From Austwickia sp. (lineage in GTDB: Bacteria > Actinomycetota > Actinomycetes > Actinomycetales > Dermatophilaceae), in assembly GCA_016699675.1 (NCBI GenBank), contig CP064985.1:1736001-1800000 (forward strand): 64,000 nt of DNA, read 5' to 3'. The notes under the pieces are model-generated. The model was not told where the DNA came from. It was given only the letters and a program-made list of their open reading frames with translations, and did not search any database. The position numbers were made by a program, and so were the translations under genes. This document shows positions 25,910 through 34,354 of the stretch, piece by piece; position 1 is the first letter of the stretch; each line of letters starts with the position of its first letter.

Positions 25910-26436
25910 CTACGACGTACGGTCGCCGCCGGAAGCCCTCGGGGCGCCGGGCGGCGGGGCCTCGTGCACGCCGAAGGCGTCGCTGACGACCGAGGCGACG
26001 TACGCCGAGTGGGGCACCCCTCCACTGCGCTGGCCACCCCGGTGGGGTGGAGCTGCACGTCGTACGGTGGGGGCGCGGAAGCGCCGGGTCGCTGCAGCGT
26101 GACCCGCACCGTCGTCGCGTCGGTGCCGGCCAGGGGGAGGTCGACGAACCCCGCCACCAGCACGGACCGCTGGTTCGGCTCGCCGGCCAGGGTGGTCGTG
26201 CGGCAGGTCTCGGCGAGGCAGAGGGTGGCCGTCAGGTCGGCCCGGCCCTGCGCGTCGGTGGCGCCGTCGACGGCGGAGATCCCCACGCCGCTGACCGCCC
26301 CGGCGGCTGGGCACGCCTGCGCCACGCCCTGTTGCCCGCAGCCGGCCAACGCCATGCTTGCGGCGGCGACCGTCCCGAGGAGGGTCGCGGTTCGTCCGGC
26401 TCGTCTCGCCGCGCCCGTCGTACGCACGCGTTCCAC
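25910..26436 (-). pseudogene. Small lipoprotein gene, apparently frameshifted near 26010-26035
   Basis: The first 110-130 codons (GTG 26436, or GTG 26427, which has TACCGT 7 nt upstream) encode a lipoprotein: signal peptide with lipobox MALAGCGQQ, then a beta-rich domain (GRADLTATLCLAETCRTTTLAGEPNQRSVLVAGFVDLPL). In this frame the sequence then turns into Arg/Pro-rich out-of-frame text that runs into the lipase gene. In the alternative frame VPHSAYVASVVSDAFGVHEAPPPG ends cleanly at 25910. A one-base error or mutation near the gtggggcacccctcc tract would join them. Function unknown. Confidence 0.55.
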
Positions 26437-26507
26437 GGTAAGCGCGGCAGGCCTTTGGGCTGGTGAGGACCCGCGCGAGTCGCCCTGGGGCGCTCGTTGC
26501 TCAGGGT

Positions 26508-27149
26508 CTAGACGACCGAAAACCGCTCCGGCGCAGCCCGGCCCGTGAGGCCGCGGAGTGCCTCGGCGTACCGGTCGCTCTCCCCGGCCAACCCCGCGGC
26601 GAAGGCGAGCGCGACGACGCGGGCGCCGACGGGGGATTCTGCGGGCAGGCTCAGCGCCCGGCGCAGGTCATCGGTGTGCACGACGAGCTCGAAGATCCGC
26701 GACGGCAGGTAGTCGGCCAGCCGCATGACCCCGGCCAGCGTCGCGCATGGCGCGTCGTCGCCGTGCGCGGCGATGTCGGTCGTCGCCGTCTCGAAGAGGC
26801 TCCGCAGGCCCGCCACCGGGTCCGCCCCCAGGGCCCGCCCGGCGACCCGGCCGCGCTCGGTGACGGCCGCCGGGTCCGTCGCGACGAGCGCCAGCGCTCG
26901 GACGTAGTCGAAGGCATGCGCCAGCTCGATGGCGCGTCCGGCGCCGCTGGCCAGGTATTCCGACACCGTCACGAAGGACCGTGACGTGTGCCCGACCAGG
27001 TCCCGGATCGTCCATTCGCCGAGGCCGGGGCTGTCCCACGCGTCGGGTGGTACGGCGCCCGCGGTCGCCACGAGCGCGCGGCCCGCCTCGGCGTAGTCGG
27101 TGCGCAGCTGCTGGGGATCGAAGCCGACCGTACGGCGAGTCTGGTTCAT
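26508..27149 (-). CDS. Maleylpyruvate isomerase family, mycothiol-dependent enzyme
   Basis: 213 residues, ATG at 27149; TACAGT 7 nt upstream suggests a leaderless mRNA. It matches the DinB-like MDMPI fold: the metal triad is recognisable as His54 in DLVGHTSRS and Glu154/His158 in FELVVHTDDLRRAL, as in mycothiol-dependent maleylpyruvate isomerase. Such proteins use mycothiol or bacillithiol as cofactor. Substrate is unknown; gentisate-pathway genes are not adjacent, so isomerase, thiol-transferase or detoxification roles are all possible. Confidence 0.82.
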   Translation of the reverse strand: MNQTRRTVGFDPQQLRTDYAEAGRALVATAGAVPPDAWDSPGLGEWTIRDLVGHTSRSFVTVSEYLASGAGRAIELAHAFDYVRALALVATDPAAVTERGRVAGRALGADPVAGLRSLFETATTDIAAHGDDAPCATLAGVMRLADYLPSRIFELVVHTDDLRRALSLPAESPVGARVVALAFAAGLAGESDRYAEALRGLTGRAAPERFSVV

Positions 27150-27229
27150 GGCGGGCACTGTAACGAGCGCGGCGCGTCCGCGGAACGGCCTCGCCGTCGG
27201 AGCGAGCACGGCGCCGGGCGGCACCCAGG

Positions 27230-28186
27230 TCAGCACGCGAAGCGGGCGCGGTACGCCGTGGGGGACGTGCCGATGACGCGCCGGAAGTGGGTCCGCAGCA
27301 CGACTGGCGAACCGAACCCGACGCGGGAAGCGACCTGCTCGATCGAGAGATCGGAGGCCTCGAGAAGGTGCCGCGCCGCCGCCACGCGCTGGTGGCTGAG
27401 CCACTGGTGCGGCGTCGTCCCGGTCTCCGCGGCGAACCGACGGGCGAAGGTCCGCGGCGACAGGTGCGCGTGGGCGGCCATCGACTCCGCCGAGTGCTCG
27501 CCGTCGAGGTGCTCGGCGAGCCAGTCCAGCAGGGGCGCCAGGCTGTCGGCGGCGCAGGGGGGCACCGGGCGGTCGACGTACTGCCGCTGGCCACCCTCCC
27601 GTTGCGGGGGGACGACCATGCGGCGCGCGATGTATGTCGCGACGGAAGCCCCCAGCTCCCGACGGACGACGTGCAGGCAGGCGTCGATCCCGGCTGCCGT
27701 GCCCGCGCTGGTGACGAGCCGCCCCTCGTCGACGAAGAGGGAGTTGTCGTCGACGGTGACGGCGGGGTGCCGGCGGGCCAGTTCGGCGCCGTACATCCAG
27801 TGCGTCGCGCATTGCCGCCCGTCGAGGAGGCCGGTGGCGGCGAGCGTGAACGCCCCGGAGCACATCGACAGCAGGATGGCGCCCTCGTCGTACGCCGTGC
27901 GCAGGGCCTGGATCACGGCGGAGTCGGGGGCCACGTCGCCCGGGTCAGTGGCGCCGATGATCACCAGGTCCGCGCCGCGCAGCCCCTCCAGGCCGTGCGA
28001 CGGCAGGAGCGCGATCGCCGCCGCGTGCTTGGTGCGTACCGGTCGGCCGGGATCCGCCGCGCACACCCGGAATTCGAACCCGGGAGCCCCTTCTGCGGTG
28101 CGATCGATGCCGAAGACCTCTGCGCCGATGGCGAACTCGAACAGCGACAGGGGCTCCAGGGCCAGCGCGGCGACGGTGCGCAACAT
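27230..28186 (-). CDS. GlxA family transcriptional regulator (DJ-1/PfpI plus AraC HTH)
   Basis: 318 residues, ATG at 28186, with TAGGGT 6 nt upstream and no ribosome site, so leaderless translation is likely. The N-terminal DJ-1/PfpI-like amidotransferase domain spans about residues 1-175, with the elbow ILLSMCSGAFTLAATGLLDG holding a conserved Cys. The C-terminal AraC domain (about 215-315) shows both HTH motifs: HLSPRTFARRFAAETGTTPHQWL and SIEQVASRVGFGSPVVLRTHFRRVIGTSP. Family members sense small metabolites; the target is unknown. Confidence 0.9.
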   Translation of the reverse strand: MLRTVAALALEPLSLFEFAIGAEVFGIDRTAEGAPGFEFRVCAADPGRPVRTKHAAAIALLPSHGLEGLRGADLVIIGATDPGDVAPDSAVIQALRTAYDEGAILLSMCSGAFTLAATGLLDGRQCATHWMYGAELARRHPAVTVDDNSLFVDEGRLVTSAGTAAGIDACLHVVRRELGASVATYIARRMVVPPQREGGQRQYVDRPVPPCAADSLAPLLDWLAEHLDGEHSAESMAAHAHLSPRTFARRFAAETGTTPHQWLSHQRVAAARHLLEASDLSIEQVASRVGFGSPVVLRTHFRRVIGTSPTAYRARFAC

Positions 28187-28272
28187 GGCCCGACCCTAGC
28201 TGGCGAGAATCTTTCGCACAATGTCATCTGTGCCGCTCGTGGCAGTATCGCGATGAGCGAACCATTAACGCC

Positions 28273-28581
28273 ATGGACATCGTCTTCGCCATCCTGACCC
28301 TCCTTGCCCTCGCCGCCGCCCTCGAACACCGGCATCGCCGTACGTTCAACGATCCCGATCCTCGCCGGCCCGATCCCCGCCGGCCCGATCCCGACGACCC
28401 CGACCGGAGGCGCGCCGTGGCGGAGTTGCGTGCCGCCGCGGGTCGGCGAGACTCGACGGTACGCCGGGTGGGTGCCGCGCTGGCCGCCGCGGGCTCGGCG
28501 GTTCCGCACCACGCGCCGCGGAATTGGCGGGTGGTGCGGCCCGGAGGACCGACCGCGGCACCGCGTGCCGCTGACACGTGA
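28273..28581 (+). CDS. Small hypothetical protein with one N-terminal membrane segment
   Basis: 102 residues, ATG at 28273, divergent from the GlxA-type gene. Begins with a hydrophobic helix (MDIVFAILTLLALAAALEH), then RDP-type repeats (PRRPDPRRPDPDDPDRR) and a basic tail. No recognised family and a weak ribosome site. The membrane segment and the fit into a 465-bp gap make a real gene moderately likely; chance coding in high-GC DNA remains possible. Confidence 0.4.
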   Translation: MDIVFAILTLLALAAALEHRHRRTFNDPDPRRPDPRRPDPDDPDRRRAVAELRAAAGRRDSTVRRVGAALAAAGSAVPHHAPRNWRVVRPGGPTAAPRAADT

Positions 28582-28651
28582 GCCGCCGACGCGTGAAGCC
28601 GCCGACGGACAGCCCCTGCGTGGGCGTCCGGCGGCGGCTTCTCGCGGCTGG

Positions 28652-30217
28652 TCAGGCTTCGAGAACCGAGCGCGTGACCGCGTTCTGCTCGGTGAGCACA
28701 CCCGTGATGATGTTCTGGGCCTCGTTGATGCGGTTGATCGTCTCGGTGACCTGCTGCAGGGCGGTCACGACGCTGCTGGCGTCCGACTGGATCGCCGTCA
28801 CCTTGCCGTCGACCTCCTCGGTCGCCTTCGCCGTCTCGCGCGCCAGGTCCTTGACCTCGTTGGCCACGACCGCGAAGCCCTTGCCCGCCTCGCCGGCGCG
28901 CGCGGCCTCGATCGTCGCGTTGAGCGCGAGGAGGTTGGTCTGCTCGGCGATGCCGGTGATGACCTTGACGACGTTGCCGATCTCGATGCTGCTCGTGTTG
29001 AGGTGATCGACGATGGCGCTGGCGTTCGACGCGATCTGCTGCGCGTCGCCGGCGACCCGGCTCGCCTCGATAACGTTCTTCTCGACCTCGGTGATCGAGC
29101 TCAGCAGCTCGGTGCCGGCCGTCGTGATCCGGTCCTGGGCGCGATGCCGCTCGATGGCGCTCGAGACCAGGAACGCGACGTTGTTCAGGGCCGTCTCGCG
29201 GTCCTGCGAGAGCACCAGGGTGCGGGTGTTGAAGAAGTCCATCGTGCCGATGACCTCGTCGTGAACGATGATCGGAAGGCAGACGCCGGACTTCACGCCG
29301 GCGCGCTGGGCGGCGGGGGCCCGGACGCAGTCGGTGACCGTGCCCAGGTCGGGCTCGAAGACCAGGGCGCGCGACGACCAGGTCCGCCCGGCCAGGCCGA
29401 CGCCCGACGCGAAGGTCGCGTCCCGGGTGACCTGAGCGAATTCGGGGCTGGGGGCGGCGCCGGACTCCACGCTGTTGCGGAGCACCTTCTCGGCGGGGTC
29501 GACGGCCCAGAACGACCCGTACTCCCAGCCGAACTCGGTCCGCGCCGTGTCGAGCGCCGCGCGGACGGTGTCCTCCTCGCCGCGCGCCGCGGCGGTGGCG
29601 CGCACGACCGTGTTGATCGCCGCCATGTCCTTCTGCGCCTCGGCGCGCCGGCCGGCCTCGGTCACCCGGTCGAGGGCCTGGCTGACGAGCTTGCCCACCG
29701 TCTCCAGAACGATCAGGCGGATGGGGCCCGGGGTGTGACCGGGGTCGGTGAAGAAGTCCATCGTGCCGACGACCTTGCCCTCGACGAACAGGGGAAAGGC
29801 GACCGCCGAGAGGATTCCGCTCTGGCGGGCGACGGGGGCGCGGACGCAGTCGGTGACCTCGGACAGGTCAGCGGCGAAGAGCAGCTTCTTCTCCTTCCAG
29901 GCCCGGCCGGCGAGGCCGATGCCGTGCGGGAAGGAGGCCTCGCGGGTCACTCGCTGGAAGGCCTCGCCCACCGAGCCGGACTCCTTGCGGAACTCCAGGG
30001 CGTTCGTGTCGGGGCTGATCCACCAGCACGAGGCGTAGTTGCAGGCGAACGACTTGCGTACGCTGTCCAGCGCAACCGAGATCGCCTGGTCCGTGCTGGT
30101 CGCGGCGCCCAGCTTCTCGGCGACGTCGGCCAGCGCGGAGACATAGCCGCGCAATTCGTCGTCGTGGGAGGTGGTGGCTGCGGCGCTGGGACGGTGGGCG
30201 CGGGACAGCAGGCTCAC
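28652..30217 (-). CDS. Soluble methyl-accepting chemotaxis-like protein with two GAF domains
   Basis: 521 residues from a GTG at 30217. Two GAF-like sensor domains are tandem copies (about 45-185 and 205-345; shared SFxxGxGLAGRxW, VTDCVRAPxAxxxG and GTMDFF). They are followed by a shortened MCP signalling domain with the hairpin tip EQTNLLALNATIEAARAGEAGKGFAVVANEVKDLA and the end GVLTEQNAVTRSVLEA. There is no membrane segment, so it would sense a cytoplasmic ligand or redox state. A sigma28/WhiG-like promoter precedes it. No CheA/CheW gene is in the window. Confidence 0.88.
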   Translation of the reverse strand: MSLLSRAHRPSAAATTSHDDELRGYVSALADVAEKLGAATSTDQAISVALDSVRKSFACNYASCWWISPDTNALEFRKESGSVGEAFQRVTREASFPHGIGLAGRAWKEKKLLFAADLSEVTDCVRAPVARQSGILSAVAFPLFVEGKVVGTMDFFTDPGHTPGPIRLIVLETVGKLVSQALDRVTEAGRRAEAQKDMAAINTVVRATAAARGEEDTVRAALDTARTEFGWEYGSFWAVDPAEKVLRNSVESGAAPSPEFAQVTRDATFASGVGLAGRTWSSRALVFEPDLGTVTDCVRAPAAQRAGVKSGVCLPIIVHDEVIGTMDFFNTRTLVLSQDRETALNNVAFLVSSAIERHRAQDRITTAGTELLSSITEVEKNVIEASRVAGDAQQIASNASAIVDHLNTSSIEIGNVVKVITGIAEQTNLLALNATIEAARAGEAGKGFAVVANEVKDLARETAKATEEVDGKVTAIQSDASSVVTALQQVTETINRINEAQNIITGVLTEQNAVTRSVLEA

Positions 30218-30258
30218 GGCGGGGTCCGCTTCTGCTTAAAGACTTGGGTCGTTCGTGA

Positions 30259-30294
30259 GAATCGGCGCAAACGCGGCTTTCCTTACCCCGATAA
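30259..30294. promoter_or_regulatory. Overlapping divergent sigma28/WhiG-like promoters
   Basis: On the minus strand TAAG (30085-type box at 30085 is not meant; box at 30285-30282) is followed by exactly 15 bases and GCCGATTC (30266-30259), upstream of the methyl-accepting protein start at 30217. On the plus strand CAAA (30268-30271), 15 bases, CCCGATAA (30287-30294) points to the PBP gene at 30379. The FliA/WhiG consensus is TAAA-N15-GCCGATAA. Both are near matches with exact spacing. Confidence 0.5.
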
Positions 30295-30378
30295 CGAAAC
30301 TCGTGGCCCAACGCTGGCCCCCGTGTGCGCAAGGATGGTGCGGTCGTCGGTCGGGGTGGGAGCGGGGGAGACGGACTC

Positions 30379-32355
30379 ATGGGATCTCGGACCGGGCGGG
30401 TCGTGGCGGCCGTCGTCGCGCTCCTGCTCATCGCAGGCGCCGCGGTCGGGTATCGGGTCGTGCAGGATCGGCGCCGCGCCGACGCGTTGGCGGCGGCCGC
30501 GGCCACGCTGGCGACGACGCTGACCACCGGCGACAACCCCGGTGCGGTCATCGACGGGGCCCCCGACCTCAAGGCCCTGCTCACCGACGCCAGCGACCTC
30601 CAGCATCGCGTCGACGTCGTCAGCACCCGCGTGGACGGTGAGCGCGGGTCCGCCCAGCTGCGCCACTCCTGGACCCTGCGGCGCGGCGATCCCGACTTCA
30701 CCTACCCGGCGGACGCCACCTTCGTGGAGCGCGACGGCCGCTGGTACGCGTCCTGGCAGCCCGGCCTGCTGGCCCCGGGGCTGGCGGACGGCGAGCGGCT
30801 GCGCGCCCAGCGCACGCCGGCCACCCGCGCGGACATCCTCGACGCCGCCGGGCAGCCGATCGTCACCCAGCGACCCGTCCAGCGGGTCGGCATCGACCGT
30901 GGGCAGGTCTCCAAGGAGGTCGCGACGGCCTCCGCGGCCCGCCTCGCCGAGGCGATGGGCCTGGAGGTGCCACCGTACGTCGAGTCCGTGGCGGCCGCCG
31001 GCGAGAAGGCGCACGTCGTCGCCATCGTCGTGCGCGATCACAGCCCCGAGCTGGCCAAGGCGAAGACGCTGAGCCTGCCCGGCCTGCTGCTGCAGCCGGA
31101 CCAGCTCCCGCTCGCGCCCACCGCGACCTTCGCCCGGCCCATCCTGGGCACCGTCGGCGAGGCCACCAAGGAGCTCGTCGAGAAGAGCGACGGACGCGTC
31201 AAGGGCGGTGAGGTGACCGGGCTCAACGGGCTGCAGGCGTCGCTCGACCCGGTGCTCGCCGGCCGGGCGGGGGAGGCGCTGCACGCGGTACCCGCCGCGG
31301 GTGGGTCGCCGCGACTCCTTTCGGCCGCCGCGCCCGCGGCGGGCACCCCTGTGCGGCTCACCCTCGACACCCGCGTGCAGACCGCCGCGGAGGCTGTCCT
31401 CGCCCCGCTGACGACCACGGCCTCGGCGCTCGTCGCGATCCGTCCCTCCGACGGGCACGTGCTGGCCGCCGCCAGTGGGCCTGGGAGCCAGGGGATGTCC
31501 ACGGCGACCCTGGGCCAGTACGCCCCGGGGTCCACCATGAAGGTCGTCACCTCGCTGGCGCTGCTGCGCGCCGGGCTGACCCCGAACTCGCCCATGTCCT
31601 GCCCCGCGACCCTGTCGGTCGACGGGCACACCTTCAAGAACTACGACGGCTACCCGGCGGCGCACCTCGGCGACATTCCCTTGGTCACCGCGTTCGCGCA
31701 GTCCTGCAACACCGCGTTCATGGGGGCGCGCGGGAGCCTGCCGGGCGGGGCGCTCGCGCAGGCCGCCGCCGGGCTGGGGATGACGGCCGAGCCGGCGCTC
31801 GGCGTACCGGCCGTTCTCGGGGCCGTCCCCGAACCCGCCGGCGAGACGGAGAAGGCGGCGAGCCTCATCGGCCAGGGCAAGGTCGTCTCCTCACCGCTCG
31901 GCATGGCCGTCGTGGCCGCGTCCGTCGCGGCCGGGCACCCCGTGGCGCCCACCCTCGTGACGTCCCCGGCGGGCCAGCCGGAGGGCGCCGGGGGCTCGTC
32001 CCCGACCGCGGGCTCTCCCCAGCCCAGCGTCCAGCAGTCCGCCTCGCCACAGAGCTCGCCGACGGCGCGGGCTGAGGCCCCGGTCACCGGCGGCGAGGCG
32101 GCCGCCCTGCAGGGCCTCATGCGGGCCGTCGTCCAGCAGGGGAACTCGACGTTCCTGCAGGCCACGCCCGGCGGGGAGGTGTTGGCGAAGTCGGGGACGG
32201 CGGAGTACGGCGCCGCGACCCCGCCGCGCACGCACGCGTGGATGATCGCCGTCCAGGGCGACCTCGCCGTGGCGGCGTTCGTCGAGGACGGCACCGGCGG
32301 GGCGAGCGACGCCGGCCCGCTGGTCAAGCAATTCCTCACCCGGCTCGCGTCGTAA
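30379..32355 (+). CDS. Class B penicillin-binding protein (MecA_N-type transpeptidase)
   Basis: 658 residues from the ATG at 30379 with gggggag upstream. One N-terminal membrane anchor (VVAAVVALLLIAGAAVGYRVV) is followed by an NTF2/MecA_N-like domain (about 35-140), a dimerisation region (145-310) and the transpeptidase. Active-site motifs are Ser385-T-M-K388, Ser442-C-N444 and Lys604-S-G-T607. A low-complexity insert of about 35 residues rich in Ser, Pro, Gln and Gly lies at 532-566 between the second and third motifs. It cross-links peptidoglycan outside the membrane and is a beta-lactam target. Confidence 0.92.
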   Translation: MGSRTGRVVAAVVALLLIAGAAVGYRVVQDRRRADALAAAAATLATTLTTGDNPGAVIDGAPDLKALLTDASDLQHRVDVVSTRVDGERGSAQLRHSWTLRRGDPDFTYPADATFVERDGRWYASWQPGLLAPGLADGERLRAQRTPATRADILDAAGQPIVTQRPVQRVGIDRGQVSKEVATASAARLAEAMGLEVPPYVESVAAAGEKAHVVAIVVRDHSPELAKAKTLSLPGLLLQPDQLPLAPTATFARPILGTVGEATKELVEKSDGRVKGGEVTGLNGLQASLDPVLAGRAGEALHAVPAAGGSPRLLSAAAPAAGTPVRLTLDTRVQTAAEAVLAPLTTTASALVAIRPSDGHVLAAASGPGSQGMSTATLGQYAPGSTMKVVTSLALLRAGLTPNSPMSCPATLSVDGHTFKNYDGYPAAHLGDIPLVTAFAQSCNTAFMGARGSLPGGALAQAAAGLGMTAEPALGVPAVLGAVPEPAGETEKAASLIGQGKVVSSPLGMAVVAASVAAGHPVAPTLVTSPAGQPEGAGGSSPTAGSPQPSVQQSASPQSSPTARAEAPVTGGEAAALQGLMRAVVQQGNSTFLQATPGGEVLAKSGTAEYGAATPPRTHAWMIAVQGDLAVAAFVEDGTGGASDAGPLVKQFLTRLAS

Positions 32356-32406
32356 CCGCGACCCTCGAGATCTCAGGGCCCGCCGGCCGGCGGTCGACGG
32401 GAGCGG

Positions 32407-34215
32407 CTACGTCGCCAGGATGTACCGGCCCGGGGCGTCTTCCAGCGGCGGATAGGCCTCGCTGCCCATCGCCGGCGGGGCGACCCGATCGTGCGCGGAG
32501 TGGTCGGCGAGCCAGCGCTGCCACGGCTCCCACCAGGAGCCCGAGCGGCGCTCGTGGTGGGCGACCCACTCGTCCGGGTCCTCGTACGGGTCCTGGTCGT
32601 GGTGCGTCCCGATCAGATAGCTGCGGCCGGGATGCCCGGGCTCGCTCAGGATGCCCGCGTTGTGGCCGCCGCTGGTGAGCACGAACGTGACGTCGTCGCT
32701 GTTGGCGAGGAGGTTGATCTTGTAGACCGACCGCCACGGCGCGACGTGGTCCTTCTCGGTGCCCACCGTGAAGATCGGCACGAGGATGTCGCGCAGCGCG
32801 ATGCTGCGCCCGCGCACGTGATAGTGCCCCTGGGCGAGTTCGTTGTTCTGGAAGATCAGCCGCAGGTATTGCGTGTGCATGGTGGCGGGCATCCGGGTGG
32901 TGTCGGCGTTCCACGCCATGAGGTCACTCAGGGTGCCGGTGCGCCCCAGCAGGTATTCGTCGATCATCTTCCCCCAGACCAGGTCGTTGCTGCGCAGCAT
33001 CTGGAAGGTGCCGTGCATCTGGTCCCCGGTCAGATAGCCCTTGTCGGCCATCTGGTCCTCGAGGAAGCTGATCTGGTCCTCGGTGATGAACAGCGACAGC
33101 TCGCCGGGCTCGCTGAAGTCGGTCTGGCCGGCGAACAGGGTCATCGACGCCATCCGGTCGTCGTGGTCGCGGGCCAGGGCCGCCGCCGCGATCGACAGGA
33201 TCGTCCCGCCGAGGCAGTAGCCGACCATGTGGACCTTGCGGTCCGGCAGGACGGACGTGACGACGTCGAGGGCCTGCAACACGCCGTCGGAGAGGTATTC
33301 CTCCATCCCGACGCCCCGGTGCTCCTCGGTCGGGTTCACCCAGGAGATCGTGAAGACGGTGTGGCCCGCGTCGACCAGGTACTTGTACATCGAGTTCCCG
33401 GGCGACAGGTCGAGGATGTAGTACTTCATGATCCAGGCCGGCACGAACAGCACCGGCTCGGCGTACACGTCCGGGGTCGTCGGGCTGTATTGGATGACCT
33501 CGCACAGGTGGTTGCGGAAGATCACCTTCCCGGGCGTGATCGCGACGTCCTGCCCGACCACGGAGCCGCTGGTGTCGACCTCGTGGCGCCCGGCGGCCGC
33601 ATCGCGCACGTCCCGCATGAAGTTCTTCCACCCGCGCCACAGGTTCGCACCCCGCTCCTCGCGGGTGATGCGCTGCACCTCGGGGTTGGTGAGCAGGGAG
33701 TTCGTCGGCGAGAACATGTCCACGGTCTGCCGGGCGTAGAAGCTGACGAGCTGCTCGTTCTGCTTCGTGACGCCGGGGACCCCCGTGGTGGCGGTGTTCC
33801 ACCAGTCGCGGACCAGGAGGTGCTGCTGCTCCAGCACGTTGAACGGCCACCGGTTCCAGCTCTCGGCCCGGAACCGGTAGTCGCCCTTATCCGGCTCGAT
33901 GACGTGCGGGGTGTTCGGGTCGACGGCCGAGCGGGCGGCATAGAGCCACAGGTTCACGGCGCCCCGGATGGCCTTCTCGGTGAGCATCGCCTGGCGCCCC
34001 GGCGCGTAGCCGAGGTGGGTGAGCCAGTCCAGATAGGCCAACGGTACGGCGGACGGGGACGCGCCCCCGGACAGCTTGCCCAGCCCGACGTGGACGGAGC
34101 GGTCGATCCACGCCGCCGTCTGCCGGTCGATGAGGGCCTTGTTGATGCGGTCCTTGATGGTCTCTGCGTCCGGCGCCCGGCCGCCCCCCGCGGCGGTGCT
34201 GGTGGACTGCGACAC
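32407..34215 (-). CDS. phaC: Class I polyhydroxyalkanoate synthase
   Basis: 602 residues, ATG at 34215. It polymerises 3-hydroxyacyl-CoA into PHA at the granule surface. The N-terminal PhaC_N domain is recognisable (NRWPFNVLEQQHLLVRDWW). The alpha/beta core has the lipase-like box MVGYCLGGT with nucleophile Cys334, Asp489 in VGTEKDHVAPW and His518 in TSGGHNAG. Full length with no PhaE or PhaR partner, consistent with class I. No phaA, phaB or phasin gene is adjacent; a thiolase (18.1 kb) and phaZ (window start) are elsewhere. Confidence 0.95.
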   Translation of the reverse strand: MSQSTSTAAGGGRAPDAETIKDRINKALIDRQTAAWIDRSVHVGLGKLSGGASPSAVPLAYLDWLTHLGYAPGRQAMLTEKAIRGAVNLWLYAARSAVDPNTPHVIEPDKGDYRFRAESWNRWPFNVLEQQHLLVRDWWNTATTGVPGVTKQNEQLVSFYARQTVDMFSPTNSLLTNPEVQRITREERGANLWRGWKNFMRDVRDAAAGRHEVDTSGSVVGQDVAITPGKVIFRNHLCEVIQYSPTTPDVYAEPVLFVPAWIMKYYILDLSPGNSMYKYLVDAGHTVFTISWVNPTEEHRGVGMEEYLSDGVLQALDVVTSVLPDRKVHMVGYCLGGTILSIAAAALARDHDDRMASMTLFAGQTDFSEPGELSLFITEDQISFLEDQMADKGYLTGDQMHGTFQMLRSNDLVWGKMIDEYLLGRTGTLSDLMAWNADTTRMPATMHTQYLRLIFQNNELAQGHYHVRGRSIALRDILVPIFTVGTEKDHVAPWRSVYKINLLANSDDVTFVLTSGGHNAGILSEPGHPGRSYLIGTHHDQDPYEDPDEWVAHHERRSGSWWEPWQRWLADHSAHDRVAPPAMGSEAYPPLEDAPGRYILAT

Positions 34216-34287
34216 GATGGCCTCCCCTGCTCAATCTGCAGCTCAACCTGCGCTCTCCCACGGTAACCACCCGCCGGTCGGGCACGC

Positions 34288-34327
34288 CGCGAAGCCGGGG
34301 GCGAGCTAACTCACCCCCGGCGTCGCG
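34288..34327 (-). terminator. Hairpin terminator after the duplicated-domain protein gene
   Basis: GCCGGGGG (34294-34301) and CCCCCGGC (34314-34321) form a perfect 8-bp stem with a 12-nt loop, extended by CGCGA/TCGCG (34288-34292, 34323-34327) across one mismatch. It lies 28 bases past the end of the minus-strand gene and just before phaC. Confidence 0.6.
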
Positions 34328-34354
34328 GCCGGTTCGTGCGGAACGGCCGCTGCG

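Noticed and set aside
28060..28085. Second tRNA-like stretch (aattcgaacccgggagcccc)
   Set aside because: Inside the DJ-1 domain of the GlxA-type regulator; no cloverleaf around it.
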